Origin: Comamonas sp. Y33R10-2
GTDB taxonomy: Bacteria > Pseudomonadota > Gammaproteobacteria > Burkholderiales > Burkholderiaceae_C
Length of the DNA: 64,000 nucleotides
Reading direction: 5' to 3'
Assembly: GCF_019355935.1 (NCBI RefSeq)
Contig: NZ_CP079925.1
Coordinates: 3,286,001 to 3,350,000, forward strand
Shown piece after piece: positions 8,024 through 16,688 of this stretch. The notes beneath the pieces were generated by a model, which saw only the letters and a list, made by a program, of their open reading frames with translations, searched no databases and was not told the origin of the DNA. Each line of letters starts with the position of its first letter. The first letter of the stretch is position 1. Both the position numbers and the translations under genes were made by a program.

Positions 8024-10495
8024 TTAAGGCGGCGGCGCTTGAGCGGGCGCTGGGCTGGGCGCAGCAGAGCTGGGCGTTGAAGGCTCGCCCGGGTCGCGTA
8101 TCAAGTGGATATCGGTGGCAGATGCCAGCGCAATTTTTTGCTCAGCACAGCGCTGCAGCAGGCCAAACAGCAAGTCGCTGCGGGTGGTGTAGACATTGCG
8201 TGAGCTGGAGACATGGCCGTTACTAGCGATATTGATCACGCTGCCGCTCAGAGAGTCCACATACATGGCCGGGGCGGGTGTGGCAAGAACGGCTTCATGC
8301 TCTGCGTATAGACCTAGCAGCACGTCGCGCAGTTTGACGATGTCAGTGTTGAGCGGCACTGAAAAAGCAATGGAGATGCGACCCAAAGCGCCATCCATAG
8401 TCAGATTCTGCAGGGGTTTGGTGATGAGCTCTGAGTTGGGAACGATGATGGTCGATTTGTCATCGGTCTGAATCTCGGTCGCGCGCACGCTGATGCGGCG
8501 AATGTCGCCTACTTGATCGCCAATGCGTACGCGGTCGCCGAGTTTGACGGGGCGCTCGGCCAGCAAAATCAGGCCAGAGACAAAGTTCTGCGTAATGGCT
8601 TGCAGACCAAAACCAATACCGACTGACAGCGCACTGGCCAGCAGTGCGACCTTCTCAAAACCAATGCCCAGCGCCGCCAGCGTCCACAGCCCTGAAAGGA
8701 TGATGCCGACGTAGTGTGCGACAGTGCTTATCGAGTTGCGTGCGCCAATATCGAGCTCGGTTTTAGGCAGGTACGTCTCGACCAGCCAGTGCTGCAGCGT
8801 GCGGAAAATAGTCAGGCCGACAACCAGCACCACAATGCCGCGCAGTATGGTCATGGGGCGCAGCACGGCGTCGCCAATGGGCAGGCCCTTGGTCAGGCTG
8901 TCGCTCAGTGCCAGCAAGGTGTTGGAGTTGCCAAAGGGCGCTGTGAGTGCCAGCAGGCCCAGCAGTAACAGGCACACGCGGCTGAAAGCGGAGAGCAGCA
9001 CGCCGATTTGCTCGAGACGAGAGTGCTTCAGCCCTGTGCCCTGCGCAATGGCTTGGCCGGTGCGGCTTTCGGCTGAGAACATCCAGCCAAAAAAGTCATC
9101 GGCAAACTTCATCAGCAGCGTAGTCGCGAGCACCACCACGGTGATCCAGACCATTTGCGTTGCGACAAAAACGGAGAAGTTCAGATAACCAATCAGCGCG
9201 GCAATCAGCGCTGCCAGCACCGTGAAATGACCACCCAGCCAAGCAAACATCAACCAGTTGCTGGTGGTGGCGGGGCGGTGCTCTGCCGGGTTTTGGGCGG
9301 CCTTTTCACGGTCGATGATTTGCTGGCGATGCCTTTGCTGATTGATGACCACCAGCACCGACATGATGAGGGCGGCATAGGTCAGGGCGATCAAACCATC
9401 GATGGCGACGCTGCTGACTGCGCTGGTGCGCGCAGCGATATCAATCGCGTTGATCATCATGGATAACCATGTCAGTGCGGCTGCACCCCATGCCAGGCGA
9501 GTGAGCTTGGGCGCAGCTTCATCGTCAATATTCAGTAGCCGCCATGAGGGGCGCTTGGGCACCAGCAGGCTGGCGCTGACGGACAGGAAGAATGCCGCCA
9601 CAAACATGCCCTTGATCCAAGCATCTGCCACTAAATCAAGTCGCGGTGCAATCGCATCGATGGAGCGAAGGCTTTCGATAAAGACCATTCCTGCGAGGCC
9701 GGGCAGGGCCGTGCCGACCACCAGCATCCACACAGCCAGACCCGAGCGGCGCAGGCGTCCAATCGGCGCGCGGTCAGACGAAGCAAACTTTCGCCCCAGG
9801 CTGCGCAGCCAGATGCGTAGCGGAAACATCAGCACCAGTGCGGCCAGCGCACCTAGCAGTGGCAGTTTCCAGCCATGCTCTGCAATCGCGGCGTTAAAGC
9901 TGGTTTTGCCTTGGCGAATCAAGCCATTGATGCGTTGCAGGTCTTGCGGAATGTCAGCGGCAAATTTTTTCCACAGCGATGGGGATAAAGGAGACGCGAC
10001 CTTGCGCGTAATTTCCTCGTTGAACTGCTGGGTGCGGATTTTTTCAACGCTGTCGCCCGCTTGTTTGGCCTCCACCGACAACAGCTTGCCGCGCTTGATG
10101 GCGGAGTCCAGATCGCTGTGCTGTTGATTGAGGTCTTTGCGCTGCTGCTTGATTTCAGGGCTTTCCTCCACCCCTTCAACCACGGCTCCGAGCTGTGCGA
10201 TGCGGGCGTCGAGTTGCTTGAGCAAGGGCTCCAGCGCGGTGACGGCGTTGTCCGCATCGCGTTTGGATTGCAATGCGCTTTCAGCCAGAGTTTGCAGCGT
10301 ATCGGCGGAGTCCGTGTCGTCCAGCGCTGTGCGCATGGCTTCCAGCGATGTCGCGGCTTGTTCGAGCTGTTGAAGCGACGTCCTTGTTTGATCAGAGGAG
10401 GAGACCGGCTCTGCAGCAATGGCGAGGCTGATGAAGACAGGAAGCGCAAGAAGCGCTATGAACCAGCGCAGCAGTCGGATGCAAGGATGTTGCAT
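8024..10495 (-). CDS. Large MscS-family mechanosensitive channel (DUF3772 type)
   Basis: 823 residues. A signal peptide (about 1-28) is followed by a periplasmic, helical, coiled-coil-like region (about 35-190, rich in Q, L, A, D, with KQQRKDLNQQHSDLDSAIKR). About ten hydrophobic segments come next. The pore helix and beta domain of MscS are clear near residue 620-720: GIGFGLQAITQNFVSGLILL, then ERPVKLGDRVRIGDQVGDI and IIVPNSELITKP. The C-terminus is a Pro/Ala-rich tail. Long MscS relatives of this type release solutes on hypo-osmotic shock. It appears monocistronic. Confidence 0.88.
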   Translation of the reverse strand: MQHPCIRLLRWFIALLALPVFISLAIAAEPVSSSDQTRTSLQQLEQAATSLEAMRTALDDTDSADTLQTLAESALQSKRDADNAVTALEPLLKQLDARIAQLGAVVEGVEESPEIKQQRKDLNQQHSDLDSAIKRGKLLSVEAKQAGDSVEKIRTQQFNEEITRKVASPLSPSLWKKFAADIPQDLQRINGLIRQGKTSFNAAIAEHGWKLPLLGALAALVLMFPLRIWLRSLGRKFASSDRAPIGRLRRSGLAVWMLVVGTALPGLAGMVFIESLRSIDAIAPRLDLVADAWIKGMFVAAFFLSVSASLLVPKRPSWRLLNIDDEAAPKLTRLAWGAAALTWLSMMINAIDIAARTSAVSSVAIDGLIALTYAALIMSVLVVINQQRHRQQIIDREKAAQNPAEHRPATTSNWLMFAWLGGHFTVLAALIAALIGYLNFSVFVATQMVWITVVVLATTLLMKFADDFFGWMFSAESRTGQAIAQGTGLKHSRLEQIGVLLSAFSRVCLLLLGLLALTAPFGNSNTLLALSDSLTKGLPIGDAVLRPMTILRGIVVLVVGLTIFRTLQHWLVETYLPKTELDIGARNSISTVAHYVGIILSGLWTLAALGIGFEKVALLASALSVGIGFGLQAITQNFVSGLILLAERPVKLGDRVRIGDQVGDIRRISVRATEIQTDDKSTIIVPNSELITKPLQNLTMDGALGRISIAFSVPLNTDIVKLRDVLLGLYAEHEAVLATPAPAMYVDSLSGSVINIASNGHVSSSRNVYTTRSDLLFGLLQRCAEQKIALASATDIHLIRDPGEPSTPSSAAPSPAPAQAPPP

Positions 10496-10606
10496 GGCTT
10501 TGATTGGGGTAGAGCAGGGGGTAGCAAGGCGGCGCAGATTGACTGCTCAGAAATGCCTTGAGGGCAGTCAGCACGCTGCAACTATAGGTGCAATGCGGTG
10601 AGCAGG

Positions 10607-10681
10607 GTTTTCGCGCTATAGCTCAGGGTGCTATTTAAAATATAGCTACAAGTGCTTTAAATATAAAGACTAGAGGCGTAA
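10607..10681. repeat. AT-rich stem-loop repeat, weak copy
   Basis: The stretch has the style of the Comamonadaceae intergenic repeats seen elsewhere here (TAGCT...AAGTGCTT...TATAAAGACTAGAG): AT-rich, bounded by GCTAT/TAGCT words, lying between the phhA stop and the channel gene start. The arms pair poorly, so this is a degraded or doubtful copy. Confidence 0.35.
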
Positions 10682-10693
10682 AAGACTGTGTTT

Positions 10694-11542
10694 TTAGAGT
10701 GGCTGCTCGCCCGGCAGTAATTCCTTGGCGCCGATTGTCGGTTGCCGGCTGAGCTGCTCATACAACGGCGCAAATTCGGTGTTGGCCAGATCAAGAAGCT
10801 GCTGCATATCATCGATGACGAAATAGGTCTGCTGGTAGGTATCAATTTTGTAGAGCGTGCGCATGGCGCGCTCTAGCTGCAGGGGCAGGCGATGTGGCTC
10901 TGTGCTGTTGACGCTGTATTCCAGCTCGCCGACTGAGCTGAGAATGCCCGCTCCATAAGCGCGTACTCCGCCATCTTCACGAATCAGGCCGAACTCCACC
11001 GTGTACCAATACAGGCGCGAGAGCATTTCGCAGGCGCCTAGCTCGGCAGCTTTGAGTCCGCCTTGGCCATAGGCCTGAATGAAGTCCGCCATGACGGGGT
11101 TGAACAGCAAAGGCACATGACCGAAAAGGTCGTGAAAAATGTCGGGCTCGACAATGTATTCAAACTCTTCGGGCTGGCGAATCCAGTCCGTGACGGGAAA
11201 TTTGCGCTGGGCTAGCAAAGAGAAAAAAGGAACCTCCGGGATCAGTCCCGGCACGCCCACAATCTCCCAGCCCGTGGCTTTGAATAGGCGCTCGTTGATC
11301 TCTTCAAAGCGCGGGATGCGCTCCTTGGCGCCGAGTGCGGGCAGGGCGTCGATGAAATGCTGGCTAGCGCGACCCGCTAGCAGGGCAGACTGGCGCTCAT
11401 ACAGCCGGTGATAGGTGTCGTGCTCGGCCTCGGTATAGGCTGCGTAATTTTGAGCGCAGATGTAGTCGCCCTTGGCTCGGCTGTAATCGCCGCGGGGAGG
11501 GCGTGTGGACTCTCCGTAAACAACAGGTGTCTGTCCCATCAT
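10694..11542 (-). CDS. phhA: Phenylalanine 4-monooxygenase
   Basis: 282 residues, the usual size of the bacterial single-domain enzyme without the N-terminal regulatory ACT domain of animal forms. The non-haem iron ligands are visible: H137 and H142 in PDIFHDLFGH and E183 in YWYTVEFGL. It hydroxylates phenylalanine to tyrosine with tetrahydropterin and oxygen. The neighbouring hpd gene handles the tyrosine transamination product, so the two together feed phenylalanine towards homogentisate. It is on the same strand as the Bug-type protein and hpd but spaced so that separate promoters are possible. Confidence 0.94.
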   Translation of the reverse strand: MMGQTPVVYGESTRPPRGDYSRAKGDYICAQNYAAYTEAEHDTYHRLYERQSALLAGRASQHFIDALPALGAKERIPRFEEINERLFKATGWEIVGVPGLIPEVPFFSLLAQRKFPVTDWIRQPEEFEYIVEPDIFHDLFGHVPLLFNPVMADFIQAYGQGGLKAAELGACEMLSRLYWYTVEFGLIREDGGVRAYGAGILSSVGELEYSVNSTEPHRLPLQLERAMRTLYKIDTYQQTYFVIDDMQQLLDLANTEFAPLYEQLSRQPTIGAKELLPGEQPL

Positions 11543-11593
11543 GTGCTCCTTTATGCAAAAAAGCAGACACAGATCTCCCCACGGCTAGGCGAC

Positions 11594-12559
11594 TTATCCG
11601 GCCTTAATCTTGGTTGCTCTAATCAAAAACTGAAATTTGCGACCTTCGCGGCTGACGAAATCAGAAAATGCCCGCAGCTGCATATCTTCTTGCGCGATGC
11701 CCATCTTGCGGTACTGACTCTGGTACAGCGGGTCATTCAGTGCTGCTTTAAAAGCCAACGCATAGCGCTGGGCATCTTGATCGGGCAGGCTGGCCGGCGC
11801 GAAGATGCCAAACCATGTGACCAAGTCAAAACCGGGCACTGCCTCATTCATAGGCGGGACCTTGGGCAAGGTCATATTGCGACCCAAAGAGGTCACTGAT
11901 AAGGCCAGCAGCTTGCCGGACTCAATCATGGGCAAAGCCGATGCGAGGTTGTCAAACACCATGTCGACTTGCCCATCCAGCAAGGCTTTTTGGGTTGCCG
12001 TTGCGCCTTCAAAGAGCTGGTTATCAATACGCAAGTTGACTAGCGACTTGAACACTTCACCGGCGATGTGGCCAATACTGCCCTTGCCTGCCGAGCCCAT
12101 TTTCAGCGCCCCGGGGTTGGCTTTGATGTAGGCGAGCAAATCTTGGGTGGACTGCAGGTTCAGCGCCTCGGCACGGGCCTTGGACATGACCAGCACGTTG
12201 GGCACGCGCGCGACCAAGAGAATGGGCTTGAAGTCTTTTTCTGCGTTGTAACTGATGCTGGAGTTCAGGTGGGGCAGTACCGCATGGGTGGCGACAGCGC
12301 CCATGACAATCATGTTGTCCTGAGGCTTAGCCTTGGCGATCAGATCAACCCCTTTCATGCCGCCTTCACCGGGTTTGTTCAACACCGTGATAGCGCCCAA
12401 GCTTTTTTGGGCGCTGCTGGCCAGAAGATGGGCAGAGGTATCAAGAGGGCCGCCTGCAGGGTAGGGCACTACAAAAGACAGTGCTTGGGAGGCGTTTTGC
12501 GCATGTGCGCATAACGTCGAGACGGAAAGCAAGGCTGCAAGCAAAAACGATCGATTCAC
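11594..12559 (-). CDS. Bug-type (tripartite tricarboxylate transporter) substrate-binding protein
   Basis: About 321 residues from GTG at 12557-12559, giving a clean signal peptide (NRSFLLAALLSVSTLCAHAQ) with cleavage after AHA. The frame is open upstream to 12811 but that part has no signal features and I exclude it. SFVVPYPAGGPLDTSAHLLA and VLNKPGEGGMKGVDLIAKAKP are the typical ligand-loop motifs of the Bug family, and KMGSAGKGSIGHIAGEVF is the second conserved loop. These periplasmic proteins bind small carboxylates. No TctA/TctB membrane genes are nearby, which is common for Bug genes. Its place between phhA and hpd suggests, but does not show, an aromatic-acid ligand. Confidence 0.85.
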   Translation of the reverse strand: MNRSFLLAALLSVSTLCAHAQNASQALSFVVPYPAGGPLDTSAHLLASSAQKSLGAITVLNKPGEGGMKGVDLIAKAKPQDNMIVMGAVATHAVLPHLNSSISYNAEKDFKPILLVARVPNVLVMSKARAEALNLQSTQDLLAYIKANPGALKMGSAGKGSIGHIAGEVFKSLVNLRIDNQLFEGATATQKALLDGQVDMVFDNLASALPMIESGKLLALSVTSLGRNMTLPKVPPMNEAVPGFDLVTWFGIFAPASLPDQDAQRYALAFKAALNDPLYQSQYRKMGIAQEDMQLRAFSDFVSREGRKFQFLIRATKIKAG

Positions 12560-12849
12560 AGATAAACCCCAGAGAGACCAAAAAGCACAGAGTCGTAAGT
12601 ATAGAAACGCGCTGACTGTAAGCGGGGTCTTGCTGTCAATAAATTCAGAAAAATGCGCGTGGCTCTCTTTCGTCACTCTGTAGTGGCTCTGTTGCTTGCC
12701 CCATGTGTTTTTTCTATGAAAGCGGCGGCTTGTTATGACTTTGGCCATAGCCCCAGCCTTTTGCAGTCCTCGGGGTCGAGGGCCGCACCAAAAGTGGCTG
12801 GCGTGGAGCATGTGGCCGCTTAGCTTGGCAAGCTTATTGAAAAAGCCGT

Positions 12850-13971
12850 TTAAGCCTTGAGCACCCCACGGCGCATTTGGTCTAGCTCCATGGTCTCAAA
12901 CAAGGCTTTGAAGTTGCCCTCGCCAAAGCCGCTATTGCCCTTGCGCTGAATGAACTCAAAGAAGATGGGGCCCAGCTGGTTTTCGCTGAAGATCTGCAGC
13001 AGCAACTCATCCGGTGAACCATCCACCAAGATATTGCGCGCCATGAGCTCGGGCACGGGTTCTTGCAAGTTCGGGATGCGTTTGGGCAGCAGCTCGTAAT
13101 AGGTCTCGCTGGTGTTGAGCAGCTTGATGCCATTCATCTGCAAGCCATCCACGGTGTCGTACAGATTCGTCGAGCCCAGCGCAATGTGCTGAAAGCCCTC
13201 GCCGTGATACATGTCCAGGTATTCCTGAATCTGGCCGGCCTTGTCGTTGCCTTCTTCGTTGATGGGGATGCGAATCTTGCCGCAAGGGCTGGTCATGGCC
13301 TTGCTCTTGACGCCAGTGGACTGACCTTCGATGTCGAAATAGCGAATCTCGCGGAAGTTGAAAATGCGCTCGTAAAAATCGGCCAGTCCGCTCATGCGGC
13401 CCCGGTAGACGTTGTTCGTCAGGTGGTCGATATAGGTCAGGCCTAAACCTTCGGGGTGGAGGTTGGCTCCGGGCAGGGGCTCGAAGTCCACATCAAAAAA
13501 GCTGATGTTGCCCAAGTCACCATCTTTAGCTCCGTTTTTACCGCGCCATTTGTCGATGAAGTAAATCAGCGAGTCGCCAACGCCCTTGATAGCAGGAATG
13601 CTCAACTCGCCAGGAGCGGCATGCTCGGCGTAGCCCCAAGCGCCTAAAGAGGTAGCGCGCTCATAAGCGAACTTGGCGTCATCGACACGAATGGCAATGG
13701 CGCAAACGCTGGGGCCATGCAAGCGGGCAAAGCGCTGGGCAAAACTGTCGGGCTCGGCGTTGATGATGAAGTTGATCTCGCCTTGGCGGTACAGCGTGAC
13801 GTTTTTGCGGCGGTGCTTGGCAATGGCGGTAAAACCCATGCGCTCGAACAGCGCGCCCATGGCCACAGGATCAGGGGCAGCGTATTCGACAAACTCGAAG
13901 CCGTCTGTGCCCATGGGGTTGTCCCAAGTTTGGGCGTTGCTGGTCTGGTTTTGGGCGAGGGGGGCGTTCAT
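12850..13971 (-). CDS. hpd: 4-hydroxyphenylpyruvate dioxygenase
   Basis: 373 residues, normal bacterial length. The C-terminal half carries the three Fe(II) ligands: H183 (YIDHLTNNVYRG), H262 (FQHIALGSTN) and E339 (GPIFFEFIQRKGNSGFGEGN); the last phrase is the conserved C-terminal gate region. The enzyme converts 4-hydroxyphenylpyruvate to homogentisate in tyrosine catabolism. A ribosome site (GGAGACC) precedes the ATG. The gene is divergent from an Lrp/AsnC regulator across a 220-base AT-rich region with two dyads, so regulation by that protein is likely. Confidence 0.96.
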   Translation of the reverse strand: MNAPLAQNQTSNAQTWDNPMGTDGFEFVEYAAPDPVAMGALFERMGFTAIAKHRRKNVTLYRQGEINFIINAEPDSFAQRFARLHGPSVCAIAIRVDDAKFAYERATSLGAWGYAEHAAPGELSIPAIKGVGDSLIYFIDKWRGKNGAKDGDLGNISFFDVDFEPLPGANLHPEGLGLTYIDHLTNNVYRGRMSGLADFYERIFNFREIRYFDIEGQSTGVKSKAMTSPCGKIRIPINEEGNDKAGQIQEYLDMYHGEGFQHIALGSTNLYDTVDGLQMNGIKLLNTSETYYELLPKRIPNLQEPVPELMARNILVDGSPDELLLQIFSENQLGPIFFEFIQRKGNSGFGEGNFKALFETMELDQMRRGVLKA

Positions 13972-14059
13972 GGCGAGGTCTCCATCCGGTCAAGGGGTCA
14001 ACACACGAAGAATAGGTGTCGAATAATGGAGTTACTTTAGGCCCGCGCATGAGCAGCCT

Positions 14060-14132
14060 TTATGCAAAAATACCGTGAAATAAAATCACGATAAGCATAA
14101 AAATTGCGAAAAATATTGATTTTGTGCAATTT
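14060..14132. promoter_or_regulatory. Two dyads in the hpd/lrp divergent promoter region
   Basis: Dyad 1: CGTGA (14074-14078) and TCACG (14086-14090), with flanking TTATGC (14060-14065) and GCATAA (14095-14100). Dyad 2: AAATTGC (14101-14107) and GCAATTT (14126-14132). Paired imperfect palindromes separated by AT-rich DNA are what Lrp/AsnC proteins bind, and the two genes here are divergent, so these are candidate operators for autoregulation and hpd control. Confidence 0.5.
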
Positions 14133-14177
14133 AATTGATTATCAAGGGTTATCCCTGAATAAAAACTGCGCTGTTTT

Positions 14178-14183
14178 TATAAT
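14178..14183 (+). promoter_or_regulatory. -10 box TATAAT of the lrp gene
   Basis: A perfect TATAAT ends only 8 bases before the ATG at 14192 of the Lrp/AsnC gene. There is no purine-rich ribosome site between them, which suggests a leaderless or nearly leaderless transcript. The -35 region (about 14155-14160, CTGAAT) is weak. Confidence 0.5.
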
Positions 14184-14191
14184 CTGCTGCT

Positions 14192-14674
14192 ATGAGCCCT
14201 ACGCACTCCTTAGACAAACTGGACAAGGCGATTTTGCGCCGATTACAGGCCAATGGCCGAGAAACTTATGACGTCATCGGCGAGCAGGTGGGCCTTTCGC
14301 CCAGCGCCGTGCTGCGCCGGGTCAAGCGGCTGGAGGAAAACGGCATTATCGACCGTTACGTGGCTCTGGTGCCGCCCGAGAGCGTGGGCTTGGGTTTGAC
14401 TGCGTACATCAATGTTCGCCTTGAAAAGCACACCGAAACCAGCAAACGCAACCCCATGGATGTGTTTCGCGCCAGCGTGCAAACATGGCCCGAGGTGGTG
14501 GAATGCGTCTCCTTGACGGGTGAGATGGACTATTTGCTGCGCGTAGTCGTGGCAGATATGCAGCATTACAGCCGCTTCATCATGGATACCTTGCTCAAGC
14601 ACCCCAGCGTGCAAGATTGCAAGACCAGCTTTGTGATGGACAGAGTGAAAGTCACTACGGCCGTGCCGCTCTAA
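14192..14674 (+). CDS. Lrp/AsnC family transcriptional regulator
   Basis: 160 residues. N-terminal winged helix-turn-helix: LDKLDKAILRRLQANGRETY followed by VGLSPSAVLRRVKRLEENGII. The C-terminal RAM/ACT-like domain follows from about residue 65 (VGLGLTAYINVRLEKHT, then VVECVSLTGEMDYLLRVVV), which normally binds an amino acid and forms oligomers. Divergent from hpd, it most likely senses an aromatic amino acid or derivative and controls phenylalanine/tyrosine catabolism; that role is inferred from position. The ATG is the only plausible start and lacks a ribosome site. Confidence 0.9.
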   Translation: MSPTHSLDKLDKAILRRLQANGRETYDVIGEQVGLSPSAVLRRVKRLEENGIIDRYVALVPPESVGLGLTAYINVRLEKHTETSKRNPMDVFRASVQTWPEVVECVSLTGEMDYLLRVVVADMQHYSRFIMDTLLKHPSVQDCKTSFVMDRVKVTTAVPL

Positions 14675-14818
14675 ATTGTTTGCATCAGTCCTTTGTTCGG
14701 ACGATGAACTCAAGCGAAATCAACGCTAAGGTGTTGAAATCATGAAAAATCCTTACAAGATTGCTGCGATGCAATATGTGTCTTGTGAAGATTCGGGTTT
14801 TTACCTATATTCCATGTC

Positions 14819-15541
14819 ATGAACCTCCCCAAAGACTGGTTGAAATCGCCTTGGCAGGCCGGCTCCGGCTGGCTGCGCGACATGGGCAAGACCCATGGCG
14901 ATGAGCGTCGCTCGCCGTCTTTGGTGCCCATTCGCTCGCTCAGCCCGCGCCACCGTGATCGCATAGCCAAGCATTTACTCAAGCTCGATGCGCGTGACCG
15001 CTATCTGCGCTTTGGCTACGCTGCCAACGACGAGCAAGTCGCTCGCTATGTCGCGCAGCTGGACTTTGAACGCGACGACATCTTTGGCATCTTCAACCGC
15101 CGCCTTGAGCTGATTGCCATGGCGCACTTGGCGTTTGCGGGCCACCCTGAGTACGAAAAATGCGCTGAGTTTGGAGTCTCCGTGCTCAAAACTGCGCGTG
15201 GCAAGGGCTTGGGCGCCCGCCTGTTTGCACGTGCGGTGCTGAATGCACGCAGCAAAAATGTGAGCATGATGTTCATTCACGCGCTCTCTGAGAACACCGC
15301 CATGCTCAAAATCGCCCGCAATGCTGGTGCGACGGTTAAGCGTGATGGCTCGGAGTCTGAAGCCTACCTAGAGCTGCCGCCTGCCAATTTTGAGACCCAT
15401 GTGAATGAGCTGGTGACTGAGCACTTGGGCGAGATGGACTATTTGCTAAAAAAGCAGGCCATCAATTTTTGGGCCTTTCTGGCAGGGGTTCAGGAAGTGC
15501 GCAAGGGTGTACAAGAAGGCCGCCACCAGTCTGGCGAGTAA
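14819..15541 (+). CDS. GNAT family N-acetyltransferase
   Basis: 240 residues. The acetyl-CoA-binding motif A is seen as VSVLKTARGKGLGARLFARA (pattern R-G-x-G-x-G/A), followed by NARSKNVSMMFIHALSENTAMLKIARNAGATVKRDG, the usual helix and strand of motif B in the family. An N-terminal extension of about 50 residues (LPKDWLKSPWQAGSGWLRDM) precedes the core. The acceptor is unknown. The gene stands alone with its own promoter region after the lrp gene. Confidence 0.8.
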   Translation: MNLPKDWLKSPWQAGSGWLRDMGKTHGDERRSPSLVPIRSLSPRHRDRIAKHLLKLDARDRYLRFGYAANDEQVARYVAQLDFERDDIFGIFNRRLELIAMAHLAFAGHPEYEKCAEFGVSVLKTARGKGLGARLFARAVLNARSKNVSMMFIHALSENTAMLKIARNAGATVKRDGSESEAYLELPPANFETHVNELVTEHLGEMDYLLKKQAINFWAFLAGVQEVRKGVQEGRHQSGE

Positions 15542-15565
15542 ACCGCAGCGCAGTGAGTTAAGGTT

Positions 15566-15612
15566 TAAAAGCAGCTCCAGTCCACGCTTGATGCGCACAA
15601 GCAGCTATGAAA
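15566..15612. repeat. AT-rich stem-loop repeat, degraded copy
   Basis: Between the GNAT gene and corC. Shares the words AGCAGCT and CGCTTGATGCGC...AAGCAGCTATGAAAAA with the other copies (compare 29387-29466), but the arms pair imperfectly. Confidence 0.4.
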
Positions 15613-15738
15613 AAGTGATTGACTGAGTCTGGTAAAAATATCGGCTCATGGCTTTTGTATTGGTGAAAGCTGACTGTCAACACAATCCGTTATTCTTCTA
15701 GACTTGTTTTACTACCGCACGTCCTGCATTCCAAGACA

Positions 15739-16620
15739 GTGTCTGACCCCCATTATTCGCGCCTTCCTGAGAGGGAAGACAAGCGAAGCTTCCTGCAAAA
15801 GGTGGCTGAGTTCATCCATCCGGCTCCGGAATCTGCAGATGAACTGATCGAAACCCTGGCCGAGGCCGAAGACAACCAAGTCATTGGCACCGAGTCCCGC
15901 GTCATGCTGGAGCGCGTGATTCGCATGGCCTATATGAGCGCTGGCGAGATCATGGTGGCTGCGCCACGCATAGACCTTGTCAATATTGACGCTCCCGTTG
16001 AAGAAATTCTGCACCAAGTCATCAGCACGGCGCATTCGCGCTTCCCTGTTTATCAGGGGGAGCGAGAGAACATCATTGGCATTTTGATGGCCAAGGACTT
16101 TCTCAAGCTGCAGCGCTCTCCCACACACAATATTCGGGCTTTGGTACGGCCTGCCTTGTTTGTGCCTGAGAGCAAGGGCCTGAACGAGTTGCTGCGGGAT
16201 TTTCGTGCTAACCGCAACCATTTGGCCATCGTCATCGATGAGTTTGGCCGCGTGGCCGGTCTGGTGACGATTGAAGATGTGCTTGAAGAAATTGTGGGCG
16301 AGATCGAAGACGAGTTCGACATCCCCGAGGACGAGGGCGATATCTTCGCCTTGGGCGATAACAGCTACCGCGTGGCGGGTGATGCCAGCATCGATCATGT
16401 GAGCGAAGAGTTCGGAATTACGCTGCAGCTCAGTGATGCTGAGGAGCATTTCGACACTATTGGCGGCCTGATTGCCCATGAAATAGGTCATATGCCCAAG
16501 CGCGGTGAGCAATTTCATTTAGGTGGATTGGAGTTCACCGTGCTTCACACCAAGGGCGGCGCAGTTCGCTGGTTTAAGGTGGTGCGCGACTCATCTTCAG
16601 ACAGTCTGGTGAAGAACTGA
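15739..16620 (+). CDS. corC: CorC/HlyC-type CBS-domain protein
   Basis: 293 residues from a GTG start. Order: short N-terminal region (about 1-55, ERVIRMAYMSAGEIMVAAPRI), two CBS domains (about 60-180, RFPVYQGERENIIGILMAKD and NHLAIVIDEFGRVAGLVTIED), an acidic linker (EEIVGEIEDEFDIPEDEGD) and the C-terminal CorC_HlyC domain (about 200-290, YRVAGDASIDHVSEEF; HMPKRGEQFHLGGLEFTVLH). It lacks the membrane DUF21 part, as in E. coli CorC (YbeX). It is linked to magnesium/cobalt efflux and, through its usual neighbour lnt, envelope maintenance. The next gene is lnt, after a terminator-like hairpin. Confidence 0.9.
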   Translation: MSDPHYSRLPEREDKRSFLQKVAEFIHPAPESADELIETLAEAEDNQVIGTESRVMLERVIRMAYMSAGEIMVAAPRIDLVNIDAPVEEILHQVISTAHSRFPVYQGERENIIGILMAKDFLKLQRSPTHNIRALVRPALFVPESKGLNELLRDFRANRNHLAIVIDEFGRVAGLVTIEDVLEEIVGEIEDEFDIPEDEGDIFALGDNSYRVAGDASIDHVSEEFGITLQLSDAEEHFDTIGGLIAHEIGHMPKRGEQFHLGGLEFTVLHTKGGAVRWFKVVRDSSSDSLVKN

Positions 16621-16638
16621 TATCCCTTATGCTCGAAC

Positions 16639-16669
16639 ACACCCAGCCATTTGGTTGGGTGTTTTTTTG
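16639..16669 (+). terminator. Terminator between corC and lnt
   Basis: ACACCCAGCC pairs with GGTTGGGTGT (one G-T pair) around ATTT and is followed by seven T. It would end or attenuate corC transcription before lnt. Confidence 0.75.
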
Positions 16670-16688
16670 AGAGCTTGTCCATTCTTTT

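Noticed and set aside
12560..12811. Longer form of the Bug-type protein
   Set aside because: The extra residues would bury a clean signal peptide; GTG at 12557-12559 gives the normal length.
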